64,000 bases of DNA from contig NC_088321.1 of NCBI RefSeq assembly GCF_910592395.1, positions 13,640,001 through 13,704,000 of the forward strand. The letters are read 5' to 3'. The position numbers and the translations under genes are program-made. How positions within the stretch are numbered: position 1 is the stretch's first letter; every line of letters starts with the position of its first letter. The DNA is from Lineus longissimus. Its lineage: Eukaryota > Nemertea > Pilidiophora > Heteronemertea > Lineidae. Below the pieces are notes generated by a model. That model ran no database searches and was not told the origin of the DNA. It saw nothing but the letters and a program-made list of their open reading frames with translations. Below, piece by piece: positions 1 to 12,564 of this stretch.

Positions 1-1380
1 AATTTCGAGACGAAACACGACCCCCAAATGGCACTTTAGCGAGCCGCCTTATAGTATTATGATATAGATGCATAAAATCAAATAGGCATGTCTGTCTTAC
101 ATATCCTGGCAGGCGGGGTGGGGGGGGGGGGGGGTCCTAAATATAGTGCACTCTAAACTTTTTAGATTTTCATTATGAAATATTGATAAGTCGTTCATTT
201 TTGACAGGGTATCGGGCAAAGAGCAAGCGTTTCGCACTTTCAGACATGTTGGTAACTAGGGAAGACCCCACCCTAGGCCCCATATTCAGTGGCCACGTCA
301 ATAAGACCAAGCTATGTAGCTGTTGTATCAAAACCTATTAAGTAGGTCAAGATTGGATGAACCCCTTAAATATGTTTTTGCTATTATTCACCTCTTACGG
401 CGGCTACAGAAACTACAGTTGACAGAATATGATGGGGTATTTACAACGAATTATTTACAAATCGAAGGTTCATTTACAGGAACTATTTATGTGGCACTGC
501 TGATAGCTATGGCAATTAGTGCGCCCCAGAAAGGGGAAGATATTTGCAGTATAAAAAGTAATAGACAACGAAATTTGTATGAATCAAAACAGATCTATGA
601 GGTCTGGACCTATTACACCACTGGTGCAGCTCTATTTTCTAATGCATCATGATCAAGGGAGACTTCTCTGATAAGAGAACTGTAGAGAAGCAAAATGGCA
701 GGCGCGTCCTTTTTAAAGGCTTTCATCTTATTCTATACAGGTATAACAATAAAAAAAATATATCACAGTTTATCATTATCAACATCAACAACGGAATGGT
801 AGAAAACACAGAATTCCACTCCCTATACTTTCGAGGAATCATAATTCATTGAAATTGTCTAAAAGTTTTTTAATAGCTTCACTAATGCACTTAATTTTAG
901 TGACGAAACAGCTTGCTCCCTATGATAATACAGGGGAAAAGCTCACAATGTTACCTTTTCATGGGTATTTCGAAATATGCCTCTCAATTCTTTCCTTTCA
1001 TTTTTTAATAATCATTCCTTCTGGAGTGTAAATTCATTTGCGAAAGTACATTAGGCGAAAGGAATGAGGGTCTCCATAATCTGAAAGTAGCCCACCATAC
1101 GTTTGGGAATAAAGAATGTTCGTTAATCACATAGCAAACGGTCGAAGAAAATCCTCCCTCTACGAGCTCGGATCAATGAGGTCAGACAGTTTGCGGGTGG
1201 TGGAGGGTGCAATATCCCCTCTGCACAATGTTGCATCCGACTGAGCATGCTCTACAAGGTCCAAGTCGTTCAAAAATATAGGATGCCCGTTGTCCTTAAC
1301 ATTCCTAACTGTTACGTCAAGTATCCATAAAGACGTTTTTTCGTTTAGTTCGAAACCCCATTGATATTTTTCACGTTACA
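1..1380. other. 3' flank of the giant gene; no other gene seen
   Basis: AT-rich sequence downstream of the minus-strand stop at 1381. It contains a G-rich run at about 113-134. Open frames of 60-109 codons on the plus strand show no family resemblance, and no splice sites link them. I saw no clear AATAAA on the minus strand close to the stop codon. Confidence 0.4.
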
Positions 1381-3658
1381 CTAATGAGTCTTCTTATTCT
1401 TACGTATCATCGGCGACAAAATATCTTCCTCGCTGTCGGACTCCATTTTGAATGGCGTTACGGTGGTAACACCGTCAGTTCCGTCTCTTGACACGAAAGC
1501 GGTCGTATTGAAATCGGAATCCTTCGGCTGTTTCATTGTTTGGAGCAGATCTAGTTTGTCACCTTCCCACATGATGGCACCATCGACGGAGTCCTTCTCT
1601 TCATTGCCGTTAGGGACCGCCAGTGGTTCGAGGTCATCTACCGAATCGTGTTTTGCTTTCTCAACAGATGGCGCTTCGATCCCGTTTTCGTCATTATGCG
1701 GATGTTCCAATGTGTCGACAGGTCTGTTTCGCCTACCGAGCCGGCGTGACGGTCTTTCGTCGTGCTTTGCCCAGAATCCACCATCATCTAGCGAGTCCCT
1801 CTTCGATGCTTGTCTATCTCTTGCCATGAAATTATTCAGTGAGTCGTTCTGCTGATCATCATGTGGAGGCGACACTGTATGTCGGGCCGCCATGTTGTTG
1901 TTTGCATCACCGTTGACCTCTTTGTGTTGCGTTCTTGTTGCATCGAATCGTGAAGGAGGGATTAACGGATTAGTGGGAGTATTCTCATTGCCTTTCTCTT
2001 CTGATTCATCGCCACCAAGTAGATGGGTGATGTCGCTGTTCCCGAAGAAGTCATCCAAAGAGTCGTTATCCAAATTTTCCCCAGGAGGTGCAAAGTCAGG
2101 TTTACCGATTCCTTCTGGTGATGATCTTTGTCTATCTTTGAGTAAGATGGATTCCTCTTTCCTGGTCGAAAAATCAACATGGTCACTCCTCATTTTGATG
2201 GTACGGTCGGAGTCAGTAGCACTGGGGCTTCCGTTCGCCAAATCTGTGTCAACATTTGGCCTGGTAACGCCAGCGACAAAAGCGCCATCTCTCGTCCCCA
2301 CCTCGGCAGTCACTGGAACTACATCAGGAACAACCTCAATCTTTTCATTCTCTGGAATCTTCGAGGTATTTGACAAAATGAGATCCTTTTTTTCATTGTC
2401 ACCAACAATGAGTATGTCGACTTTTTTATCCAGCCTTGTTGTCCTCATCGGCTTTTTCGCATTTCCTTCGAAAGGTGGCTTTCCGATATCTTCATCAAAC
2501 ATATCAACAGATCTGTGAACTTGTGGAACACTTTCTACAGTCAATACGTCTTCTACCTCGTCTTTTGTGGCATTTCGTCCAATAGGTGGCGTCCTGATAC
2601 CTTCATCAAACATATTAACAGATCTGTGAACTTGTGGAACACTTTCTACAGTTAATACGTCTTCTCCCACGTCTTTGTTGGCTTCCTTTTCTTTTACTAC
2701 AGTAGATGTCCCACCAATCTCATCTCGTTTTAAATCTAAGATATCGACAGAGTTTTCAACTTGTGGTACCGTCTCGATCTGTAGTACCTCATCCACCACG
2801 CCAGTAGATGTTGTCTCGGGTACGTCCTTCTTACCTCGGATTTCTTCATCCTTCGCAGCAGATTTCAGGTCTAGAATTCCAACTGATCTTTTGGCAACTG
2901 GTAGAGACGATTCCACCTTCGGTTCCTCACGAAAATCCATCACGTCATCCACATAACCACTTTCCAAGGTAGCACTGGTAGCCATTTTGATCTCTGGTTC
3001 TGGTTCCTGATTCGTCACGACGCTAGCAGAGGGCAGCAGGTCTGAAATAGGGCTGGTTTCATGCACTTGAGCATTTGCCTGTATCACACTTACGGAGGCT
3101 CCACTCTCGGCCAAAGGAGCTTCTTGAGCCTGGAGCACCTCTTCTCCAGTAACAGTTTCAAAGTCGTCACTGGCAGCTATTCCAAGGTCACTTGGTTTCT
3201 CTTCTAGCTTCTTTGGTGAACCTATTGAGGGCGCCACAGTGACAATGTCATCATCGGCAGCAGTGTCCCAAATTCCATGCTTCTGTACAATTGCCACTTT
3301 GCCTGCTTCTACTCTCCCGTGTGTATTGAGCTCTTCCCTCGATGCAAGTTCTGGGTCAGCCATACCCAAGAAACGGTCCTCCACAGGGGAGGACTCGACC
3401 TGCATAACGTCTTCCCTGTTGGTTTGCAATTCGTTCCGTAGATTCTCGGACTGTTCCGAGGTTTCTATTTCTAGTTGTGAATCAAGAACGCCAGGGGTCG
3501 CTTCGACAACACCAGCTGTTTCTATGGTAACGACTTCATCTATTGCACTTTCTTCCATCTTTGCATCAACTGGAGATCTTTCGATAGGTTCTGGACTGGT
3601 GCTGCCATCTACTTGACGAGGGGCGGATCTCGCATTAATTGGTGACAACATACCAAAT
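1381..3658 (-). CDS. Exon 7 (terminal coding exon) of the giant two-TM protein gene
   Basis: The open frame reaches upstream to 3702, but the 15 residues before FGML come from intron. An acceptor (tttcag) ends at 3659. The single leading base A completes the GG left by exon 6 (GGA, Gly), which joins two large open frames 980 bp apart into one protein. The exon encodes 758 residues and stops with TAG at 1383-1381. It continues the same motif series, including two nearly perfect copies of DVLTVESVPQVHRSV. It then changes to a Ser/Asp-rich C terminus with repeated DS(L/V)DD motifs and ends KKTH. The shared motif supports exons 6 and 7 being one gene and not two neighbours. Confidence 0.85.
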
Positions 3659-6600
3659 CTGAAATTGAAGTATAATGCTGCCATGCTAAGTATGAAAAGC
3701 AAAGTGCGTCCATCATTGAGTCAGAGAAGATAAAAAACGTAGGGTAGCCTTGTCAGGGTAGAAGTCAGATGTAGAAGTTTGATGTGGGTGGTCTAATACA
3801 AGAGTTGGCTTTGCATTTGGTCAGCATCGTTCATTGAGCACAACCTTCGGAGCCAAACTGGCTGCATCTGGCACTAAATACTTTCAACACAGAAGAAGTT
3901 CATTGCCATAATGAGAAAAACCTTCATCAACTGCTAAACGATTATCCATAGGACCCTCGCTTCTACATGAACTTTCATTCTTTTAATCTGCTCTTCATCT
4001 TAGTCCCACCTCTCCGAGTTACGGCCAACAACCTCTCCTAGCAAATCCTGCCTCAACCTAGAGACAACATTGAACGGGACCTTTGTATGGACCACATATC
4101 CAACTTACAGCTTCTTCACTGGACGTGGCTATGCCGGTGTAAAAGTAAAAAGTGTCCCCCCTAGAAAAAGTGTCTGGGCCTATTGTATTCTGACAGATTA
4201 TGGCATATGGTTCTATATAGGCAATGACCGTCAATAGCTCAGCGCATAATAGAATCCTTTGTTCCCGGACATTTTATCCTAGGACATTTTAAACTTCTAC
4301 ACCGGGACACCCAAGAAGCCGTATTCAAGCTTTCGGTTTCAGCGTTTCATAGCCTCATCACAGTGAGAAAAATGAATGAGATGGATCAACAATTCATACA
4401 AGAGTCATGTGTAGAGTGGCCTACAGTCTGAGACTCGATATGCTCGGAGAGGTTGTTGCCCTTGACTCGGAAGGATGGAGGATATATTCGGAGTTGTAGC
4501 TGATTTGACAGGGTGACTTGGCAGCATTTGTTTTTTCAGCTTCGAGACGTCAAAGTCTGCAGAATAGTGTGGAGCCCACGAGATAGGTGTCTCCCTTTTT
4601 GAAAGGAAGTGCTATGGAGAGGTCAAAAGATCAACTTACCCCTCATCCTCATCTTCGTCTCCTTTCTTCTTTTTGTTCTTCTTCTTTTTCTTCTCCTTCT
4701 TCGTCTTTTTGTTCTTCTTCCCCTTCTCATCCTCACGATTTAGTTCAGCTTCCAAAGCAACAGGTGCTGCCTCAATTGCCGATACCTCCATGGCAACAAG
4801 CTCATCTTCGCCTTCCACCATTCTGGATTCTTGGCTTACATTTGTATGACGACTCAATGCAGATTTCCTCTTCTTGTCATCTTCTGAGTCTAAGTCTTCC
4901 TCGTCTTCCTTCTTCTTTTTCGATTTTTCGTCTTCAGAGTATTCATCTACCTCCTCCCTTTTGGATTTCTTCTTCTTCTTCTTCTTTTTCTCATTTTTAT
5001 CCTTGTCTTTCTCAGACTTCTTCTTTCCCTTCTTCTCATCAAGTACAAAAGGAACCGCCTCGATGGCAGAAGCTGTTTCCATGACGACGAGTTCGTCTCC
5101 ATCGTCAACCATTTGGGATTCTTGTTTGACCTCTGTATGAAGATCAAGGTCACGCTTGTCATGTTCATAGTTCGCCTGAAAAACCATAGGTGCCGCTTCA
5201 GTCTCTTTGATGATGTTTTGCGTGATCTCCTCACTTACTGGCGAAGACTCTATTGCTTCTGTTTGTTCTGCTGTTATCACATCTTGATCGTCAAAACTTT
5301 CTGACTCCGTAACTTTAATTTCAGGTACACCTGCAGAGGGCTCTGTCATCGCAAAAACTTTCGGAGCGGATTCAACCTGAGATGTTCTTTGCACTGTAAT
5401 AACTTCCTCCTCCTCGAATCCATCTACGTCGTCTAGTTCAAGCTCACCATGTCCGCTAGGTGTCGTCTCGATCATTGCACTTTGCTCTGGCATCACAGGG
5501 GCTTCCACTTCCACATTTTTCTGAAACTTCACACGAGGTGTTACTACTGGCTTTATTCTCCGTCTTGTCGTAACTGGCATGACGATATCATCATCATCAC
5601 TGGTGAAATCTTGCTTGGCGGGTTCGTTCCACGAATTCACAAAAGAGGGCGGTGGGTGTTCTACAGGTGCACTCTGAGTCCTCTGGACAGTGTCCATGGC
5701 AATGTAATCCTCCTCATTGTCGTAAGATGGCGCTGGTGCATATTCTACTTTTTGACCCTGAGACTTCGTGATCACTTCCTCGTCACTGTCAACATGCACT
5801 GACTCTTCAACAAAATGGACCCGTTTTTCCAGGAGTTCTAATTTTGCTACCATAGCTCTCTCAGAGGCATCTGGCTTTCCATGGAGATGAATACCCAAAT
5901 GCTCTTCCCCCGACACTCCCGAATTCTTATCAGAGCCCAAGAAAGCATCCATATCAACTCCACTTTCTACAACGCCGACAGTCGCCGCCGCAATGACCTC
6001 CTCTTGATGTCCTTTCCTATCCTTCTTTTTCTTCTTTCCATCTTTGTCCTTTTTAGATTTCTTCTTCTTAGTGCTGTCACTTTCATCTTCCGATTCAAAT
6101 TCACCTTCGTCTTCAGAGCCTTTCTCCTTCTTCTTCTTTTTCTTCTTTTTCTTCTTTGCTTTTTCATCCCCAGAATCTTCATCTTCTTTTTTGGACTTCT
6201 TCTTCTTTTTCTTCTTATTGCCACCTTCAGAATAACCATCTTCGTCTTCTTCATCAGAAACCTTCTTATTCTTCTTATCTTTCTTCTTCTCATCCCCAGA
6301 TCCGACTTCGTAATCAACCTTGTGACCCTTCTGTGCATCCAACTCATCCAACTTCTGCAACATGTCGTCGATGTCAATCGCACTCTCTATCTGAACTTCG
6401 CGGGTCTCTCCTATCACCTCTTCCACATCTGACGAGTCTCCAAGCACACCCGGAGCAACGCTTTCATCTTGACTCTGACTCGATGCAACTAATTTTTCGA
6501 ATTCCGACATATCAATAGTAGTCTGCTTCTGAGGTTCTGGCTTGTCCATTTCTTCTAATTTTTGCAACATTTCATCCATGTCGATTGCAGACTCCACAAC

Positions 6601-9600
6601 ATTTTCTTTCGTCTCTTCGAGAGCCTCTTCACTTACTGAGCTTGCAGACGACATCCGACCTTGTTTTTTGTCGGCAGAGTCGTGGATGCGTTGAAACTCT
6701 TCAAGGGCGTGCAGAGCATCTTCATCCAATTCTTTGTATTGTTTATCAGTCTGTTTCTTACAGTCGGCAGGAGGTGGCGCTGAGTGCAACTGGATAGTAG
6801 GTGCTGAATGCACTGTATCCTGCACTGAGGGAACAACGGCTTCGTCAGACTCTAAGCGGCCGAATGTGGAGTGGGTTTGTTGAGTTGCAGGTTGCATCTG
6901 TTGGTAGGTTGGTGGCTGTACAGTCATGCCCTGCCGTTGCATGAAGAGTGGATCATACATCGGTGCCATCATAGGCTGTACCATTGGCATTGCTTGAGGC
7001 ATCGGCTGCATGTAGTAGGGGTAAGGCATCATCATAGGTTGGCCAGTATTAGCGGGTGCCACCATGAAGAGTTTATAAGGCGTCTCGGGCTGTCCAGGCA
7101 TCTGTCCTTGCATCATCGGCTGGAATCCAAAAGGTAGGTACTGCGGCTGGTGCTGAATGATCGGTTGGGTAGGGATATCAGCCCCTTGGACGTCTTGACT
7201 CGTATGATGCGTGGATTTGGTCGGGCCGACATGCATGGCCATTGGTTGGTCCGGTGCAGGACTTACCCTTGAATGCTTCCCGTAATGGGGTGGCGATCTC
7301 CTTTGCTTGCTCGCTGTGGCTACACTTTCCATCCCAGGCGCCGCCGCATGCACCCCACGGTCCACTTCAGCGTACACTTGGTCCTCTACAAGATCCTGTG
7401 TGCCAGCGTAACCGTTCGAAAGCTCTGGTCCTCTGGCACTCTTTAGAGGTGGAATGATAGGACGACCCTGATTAGAATAACGGCCATCTTTCCCCGTCTC
7501 ATAGTCTTGCCATTCCTGCTCCAAAGCATTTTGCCTTTTGTAAGCATCATGTTCCCGCTGTTTTGCTTGAAACTCTACATGTCGTTGCCTTGCTGCGTGC
7601 GCAGCAGCCTCCTTCTGAGCATAAGACATTCCATCTGCAGCCACATCCGTTTCAAGACCACATGGTTCAGCGTGCACTTCGCCTCTGTGTGTTTGCACAA
7701 CGACGTCCGGCTCTTCATAAATTCCAGAACCTCCTGGAACGGAATGGGCGACATGGCTTCGTTCTGGCTCAATGGCCTCTTCGATTCCTTCATTTAGCAG
7801 ATCCATTCTACCAGAGTGGACCCCGCCGTGGTGATCTGGCCTGATCATTGCTTCAGTATCGGCATTAACTTGGTAGCTGAAAGGATATCGAGGAGCAGGA
7901 TGAGCTTTGGTCAGTTGGGAGGCTCGCGGACAGAATATGGGCTGCGGTAATTACATGGGCCCCGATAACCCCTGCAACTATCACCATTCTCCAGGGTTCG
8001 GTCAAAGGCTCAGGGAAACGAGGCAGACCGAAATGATGGTAGCTTAGTGATACTAAGGAGTGGACTGGTCTGAGTACGACCCAACCTACACGGGCTGCTG
8101 AAGAGAAGCCGCAGAAGATTGACTATTACCCCTGTCGCGTTGGTTGTCCCTCGACCATAAGGCCAGGGGACATAATGATGATGTGATGATATGAGTTACA
8201 CCAAGTATGGATTAAATCTATACTTGGTTACACTCACCCCTGTTCTGGGTCCACCTGCTTCTTCTTCTTCTTTTTCTTCTTTTTACCATCTTTCCCTTTC
8301 TTCATTTCATCCGGGTCAATTGGTGGAAGATGTCCCGGGGACTTAGACTGGTCCTTTCTGAAAAACAATCATTGTAAAGGTCAGAATGGAGCCAGTGCGG
8401 AAGTGAAAAAAATCCCCTCGGAAAAGGTGTCTGGTCCTAATCTATCTGACGGATTATGGTAGAGGCAATGACCGCCAATTGCCGTTAAGAAGTCGGAAAA
8501 AGCCTCGTACTAGTGTATTCGACCTGTAGTCTTGTGGGTTTCCTCCTTGCCTTAGACCAATCACTCATTTATGTACATCGTGTGTATACAGTGTACATAC
8601 CCGCCGAAGTCTTTCTGTGTAGGATATGAACCCACTGGATACTGTTTATCCAGGGATGCCCCTTTCTTCTGTTTCTTTGGCTGTCCGGAGAGCTGAAGAG
8701 AAATGCAATGTATCATTGGAGGCATTTCCTGGTAATAAATAACAACAGTGTCCATAGATTTGGTCTCTGGTCTCTATAGCCATAAAGAGTTCCCCTCTTG
8801 ACTCAAGCCTAATATGCTCTATTTAACAAATCACAATATACATGTTATCAAAAGTGTATATGAATAGGCATTGAATAACTTTTCTTTTCTTTTGGTTCTC
8901 GGCAATCTGGAGAATCGATTCTCAGGGGTGAAATATGTGATGGACATTATAGGAGTTATTCAAAGTAAAAATATATAATATTTTTTGTGACACCTAGTAC
9001 ATGTATTATGCATACCTTTCTCTGTTGTTTTTTTACCAAGTGACAAAAACAGATGAGAACGATGATGCCTATGATGAGTAATAGGCCTCCCAATGCGATA
9101 GCGGCTATTGCAGAATAGGCCACGTAGCTGTAAAGAAAAATGCAGAATCATGTTATTTCTATAAACATATAAAACGTGCACACATGAATTTTGGCGAGAA
9201 ACACCAGGTTTGTCAATCACCTTCTATTTTACGATTCAGCATTCTCCAAGGGAAAAGTTCTAAATCATGAAGTGAATGTACTCTCAGCAATGTGGACATA
9301 TCTTCGTCATTCACGCAAAACTGTTCAACAGTCAACCTCCAACGACAATCCCACTCGACAAATAGTAATATTAATTCATATTAAACACATTAAAAACCTT
9401 TTATTTGATTTTAAAAGCAGTTATCGAGTGAACGGACATCACCCAAAATATCCACGAAATAAACGAACAAATGACCACAAAAACACCTTTTCTCAAAAAA
9501 ACTAGCGATTCATACCAAATAAATCTGACGGGAGACAAAACTGCATACAAAATTAGCAAGGCTATGAAAAATAATAAGACCTGCAGTAATAGATTTCAAG

Positions 9601-10970
9601 GAGAAAATCGGCGAAGAAAAAAATTTAGAGGCAAAAATAAGGATCACAATTGTGAACCGAATAAGTAATTGTAATAAGTCAGGAAACCTGAATGTCGGCG
9701 CCTATGATAAGTAACAGGCCTCCGAATGAGATGGTGGCTATTCCAGGGCCACATGGCTGTAAAGAAAAATGCAGAATCGTGTTGAAAAAGTCGGAAAACG
9801 TTATTAGAAATAAAAGGGAATTGTAATGTGTTGAAAAACATGATTGATGGTGCGTATGAAGAGCGATGGACTTCTAATATGTCCAAGGGAAAGCGCCATT
9901 ATTTCAGAATAGGTGAAACAGCTGTAAGGAAAAGTGCATAATCTTGTTGAATAAAGTATTACGTGTCAAGAAAGATGACTGATGAAGCCTATGATAAGAG
10001 GCATCCGAGTGTGATGGCGGCTATTCCAGAATAGGTCACTGTAAAGAAAATTACGGAACCGTATCGAAAAAAGTCGGAAACGTTGAAGAGAAAAAAAGGA
10101 ATTGTTATTCGTCAGGAAACCTGAATAGTGGCGCAGTAGGCCGCCGAGTGGAACAGCCTCGATTCCAGAATAGGCCAAGAAGGTGTAAGGAAAAATGTAA
10201 AATCGTGTTGAGGAAAGTCGGAAACTTTGAAGAGAAGAAGGAAGAAATTTGAATGAGTCAAGAAACACGCTTTGTTTCGAGAATATGAAAATTGGATACT
10301 TACATGCGCCAGTCGCCAGTGATCTTCAGATAACCGACGTGGAAGTAGAGGAGGGCTCCACCTATAGCAATCAGGATGATAGCCAGGAAGAGCCAGACAA
10401 TACCACAGGTCTGCAATGATAATTATGATAATAAACAGTAAGGATTCTTATAAATAATGATGCTAATGATGACAAAGATGATGATGATGATGATGATGAT
10501 GATGAAGATGATGATGATGATGATGATGATGATGACGACGATATAAATAAAGATAAAATCCGGGACAGGTTCTAGCCATAATTTGCAGGTGAAATGCTGG
10601 GAAATGTCGTCTTCGGTGTTTCAGATTTTTAAATCGTTTCAATATTGCCAGGGGGTACCCAGGGATTTTAATTCTTTCTGTGCTAACCACAGCAATCATA
10701 GTTTAAAGCATCCATGTAGGAAGCTGCAAGGGCTTCCATACTCATAATGACAGGAAAACCAGCAGCGCAATCTTAGTCAAGGCAGTACGTTCATGGGGAG
10801 ACCGATAGTAATTAAATACATTTTGAAAGAAATTGTCTTTCATCCCCTACCTGAATGCATCGGAGTTTCTTCTTCAGTTTTCGTATGGGATTATCATCTT
10901 TTCCGTAGACAGCATCCAGGCCCTTCTCCATGCGGTCGTTCCGCTTCTTCGTATAATCCCCGAAGCACAT
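1381..10970 (-). CDS. Giant two-TM protein with repetitive acidic/lysine-rich tail (2021 aa, 7 coding exons)
   Basis: Coding exons, read on the minus strand, are 10970-10851, 10410-10304, 9127-9016, 8692-8601, 8357-8238, 7876-4640 and 3658-1381. All junctions have AG/GT sites and matching phases, and the sum is exactly 2022 codons. The start ATG (MCFGDYTKK) has in-frame stops upstream inside the same exon, which begins at 11003 after an acceptor, so at least one non-coding exon lies further upstream. Hydrophobic helices are at about residues 43-63 and 77-104. They are followed by a basic stretch (KKQQRK) and a tail of about 1900 residues. The tail has a Met/Pro/Gln-rich part (about 426-512), two Lys/Glu/Asp-rich blocks (about 709-809 and 1129-1263), a recurring motif of the type [ED][ED]V(I/L)xxE....(V/I)ES.P, and DS(L/V)DD motifs near the C terminus. 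I do not recognise the family. A membrane-anchored scaffold is an inference from topology and repeats only. The exon model is strong; function is unknown. Confidence 0.85.
4640..7876 (-). CDS. Exon 6 (3237 bp) of the giant two-TM protein gene
   Basis: The acceptor at 7877-7879 follows a pyrimidine-rich tract and the donor GTAAGT starts at 4639. The exon enters after two bases of a codon and leaves with two bases of a codon, so it fits exons 5 and 7. It encodes about 1079 residues. Order: a linker; a region rich in Met, Pro, Gln and Tyr; two near-identical helical units, ESAIDMDEMLQKLEEMD and ESAIDIDDMLQKLDELD; a block of alternating poly-Lys and Asp/Glu; at least eight further copies of the acidic ES.P-type motif; and a second Lys block. 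Antisense reading frames over the Lys blocks are composition artefacts. Confidence 0.88.
9678..10270 (-). repeat. Tandem array of four decayed copies of the TM2 exon
   Basis: Four units of about 137-151 bp begin near 9678, 9829, 9966 and 10109, with a partial unit near 10257. Each resembles the functional third exon (9016-9127) together with its upstream intron edge. Recognisable words are the acceptor region (tttcttTacag), the segment for YSAIAAIALGGLL, and the flanking caGAATCgTGTTgaaaa. The copy near 9720 has a stop in the exon frame. The copy near 10130 remains open (FLAYSGIEAVPLGGLL) but its acceptor AG is changed to AC. They lie in the intron between exons 2 and 3 and look like fossil exons. 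Confidence 0.75.
10456..10545. repeat. GAT/ATG microsatellite in an intron
   Basis: A run of gatgat triplets with a few interruptions lies in intron 1 of the giant gene. It produces a false poly-His open frame on the minus strand. Confidence 0.9.
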
Positions 10971-11448
10971 CTTCGGTAGTTTCCGTCAGTGCTATGACGC
11001 CACCTGGAGAGATGAGGAAATTATTCTTTTTTGTTTGCCGCTGAATGTTGCTTTTTATTGTTTCTTATTTTATTTCTCGACAATGCACTAAAAGTAAAGT
11101 ACAGTTCTACATGTAAATTTAAACTGTTATTTAATTTTAGGACGGCAAAACTCAGAACACTTTTGTTGCATGATTCTAGTTTCTGTCAAAACATTGACTA
11201 TCGCAATCAAACAAACTGTGTACCATTTTCGGTAAGCTATATTTAGCAACCCTCGTGTGTCTATACAGTGTATGCTATTACTAGTACCATACCTATTAAA
11301 AAAATTAACCTGAACTTGAGGGGTATAACATCTTGGAGTTAACCATGTCTGCAAGGTCAGTGTTTTTCAGGAGTAAATGTCCACCTAAATATATTTTGTC
11401 CGTTGGGCGAAAACTATTGGACCGATTTCTTTAGAATTAAATTTTTCT

Positions 11449-11700
11449 TAAATGGGTACACCATTCGGAGATAATGGTGATCCAGGAAAATTGAAATGCA
11501 GTAATAGTCTACTTATACACAAAAATACCGTACAGAAGTTATTATGTATAAATTTGCTGAAGCTTGGCGTGTATGGCATTTGTATATCTGTCTACACAAC
11601 GGCTATGACAACATTCATAGTTAGTACGTATTTGCGCAATTGGAAATGTTCAAATTCAATAACTAATTTTTATTTTTTAACGCACGGCGTAGGCCTTTAC
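11449..11700 (+). mobile_element. MITE family B, copy 1 (AAAGGGGTACGCC ends)
   Basis: About 250 bp aligning along its whole length with 43216-43456. Shared interior words include TTTGTATATCtGTCTACACAAC and GCGCAATTgGAAAtgTTCAAATTCAAT. The right end (ggcgtaggcctttac) is an imperfect inverted copy of the left end (aaatgggtacacc). There is no coding capacity. Confidence 0.65.
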
Positions 11701-11921
11701 ATCTAATTTTAGGACCAAACACAATTTCATGGTTAGAGGCTAGAAAATTAAGTTGTTTTTTTCTCATTGTTAGAGCCATTTGGTGATTTTGAGTAGATGT
11801 GAAAATCCTCTTTAGTCCTAAAATCAGACTTAAGAAATACAAACTTTGAAGAAATCGGTTCAGTAGTTTTCGCACAGCGACCCAGAAGTTCGTGAACACA
11901 TCAGTTTGAAAAAGCCTTGTA

Positions 11922-12109
11922 TACAGTAGAACTTCCTTCAGCAGATACCTCTCTATAAAAAACATCTTCTGTATCAAGGACACTGCATTTGGTCCAAAAT
12001 TGGTGATTTCCATTTAATTTGACCTCTCTAATAAGGACCCCCCACATCAATGCATCAGGACAGCATTTGTCAGTCCCGAGGGTGTCCTCAATCGAGAGAT
12101 TTTACAGTA
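11922..12109 (-). mobile_element. MITE family A (TACAGTAGAACCTC ends), near full length
   Basis: Starts TACAGTAGAACTTCC and ends as the inverse of TACTGTAAAATCTCTC. The interior has CTCTCTATaaaaaACATC, a GGTCCAAAATTGG segment and CCCGAGGGTGTCC, the reverse complement of the copy at 61400-61599. A TA dinucleotide flanks both ends, as expected for the Tc1/mariner/pogo group. Confidence 0.7.
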
Positions 12110-12564
12110 CTTCAATCTGAAAAAGCCTCGTATGGAACTATTTCATTGATGAATGATAAGGCTTTCAATTCATCGAATCTAATCAATTCATAAGTTAGCC
12201 CAAATTCAGACAACTTTCTCATATCTTATCTTATAAGGCCATACATGGCAGTGATAGAGTGCTGTTATATAAATATATCCGATGTGATATCATGCATGGT
12301 TCTTTCTTTTTAATTTCTCAAAATAGCGAAGTATATAGTTTTGTCATTTGATAAAACGACATGGTGTTTGTAGAGATCGATCACTGATCATGTTGAGTGG
12401 GTGGTTGGTAAAATACCCGCTCCTGCCCAATCCAACACAAGTCCACCCAAGCCGAAGCCCCCAGGTTTAGAGATGAGAATCAGTTAGACAAGATGTATTT
12501 TGATGAATAACTGCCATCTGTATCAAACTTGGAGGTGGCCTTCTACGTCTTTTTCCTCTTCTGC

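Noticed and set aside
323-1031. Three successive plus-strand frames (109, 67 and 60 codons)
   Set aside because: They overlap by a few bases like an operon, but they lack any similarity, coding bias or splice signals and the organism is eukaryotic.
1448-3616. Several plus-strand frames of 60-208 codons (for example 1892-2518)
   Set aside because: They are antisense shadows of the well supported minus-strand exon 7; Ser/Phe-rich composition mirrors its acidic and Lys codons.
3658-3702. Hydrophobic start MLFILSMAALYFNFR as a signal peptide of a separate gene
   Set aside because: A good acceptor ends at 3659 and the phase joins exactly to the donor at 4639, so these 15 residues are read-through of intron.
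5881-6432. 183-codon plus-strand frame rich in Phe and Leu that looks like a membrane protein
   Set aside because: It is the antisense of the poly-Lys/Glu block of exon 6; the hydrophobicity is an artefact of AAG/GAA complement.
10463-10699. Poly-histidine protein on the minus strand
   Set aside because: It is the translation of a GAT/ATG microsatellite in an intron.
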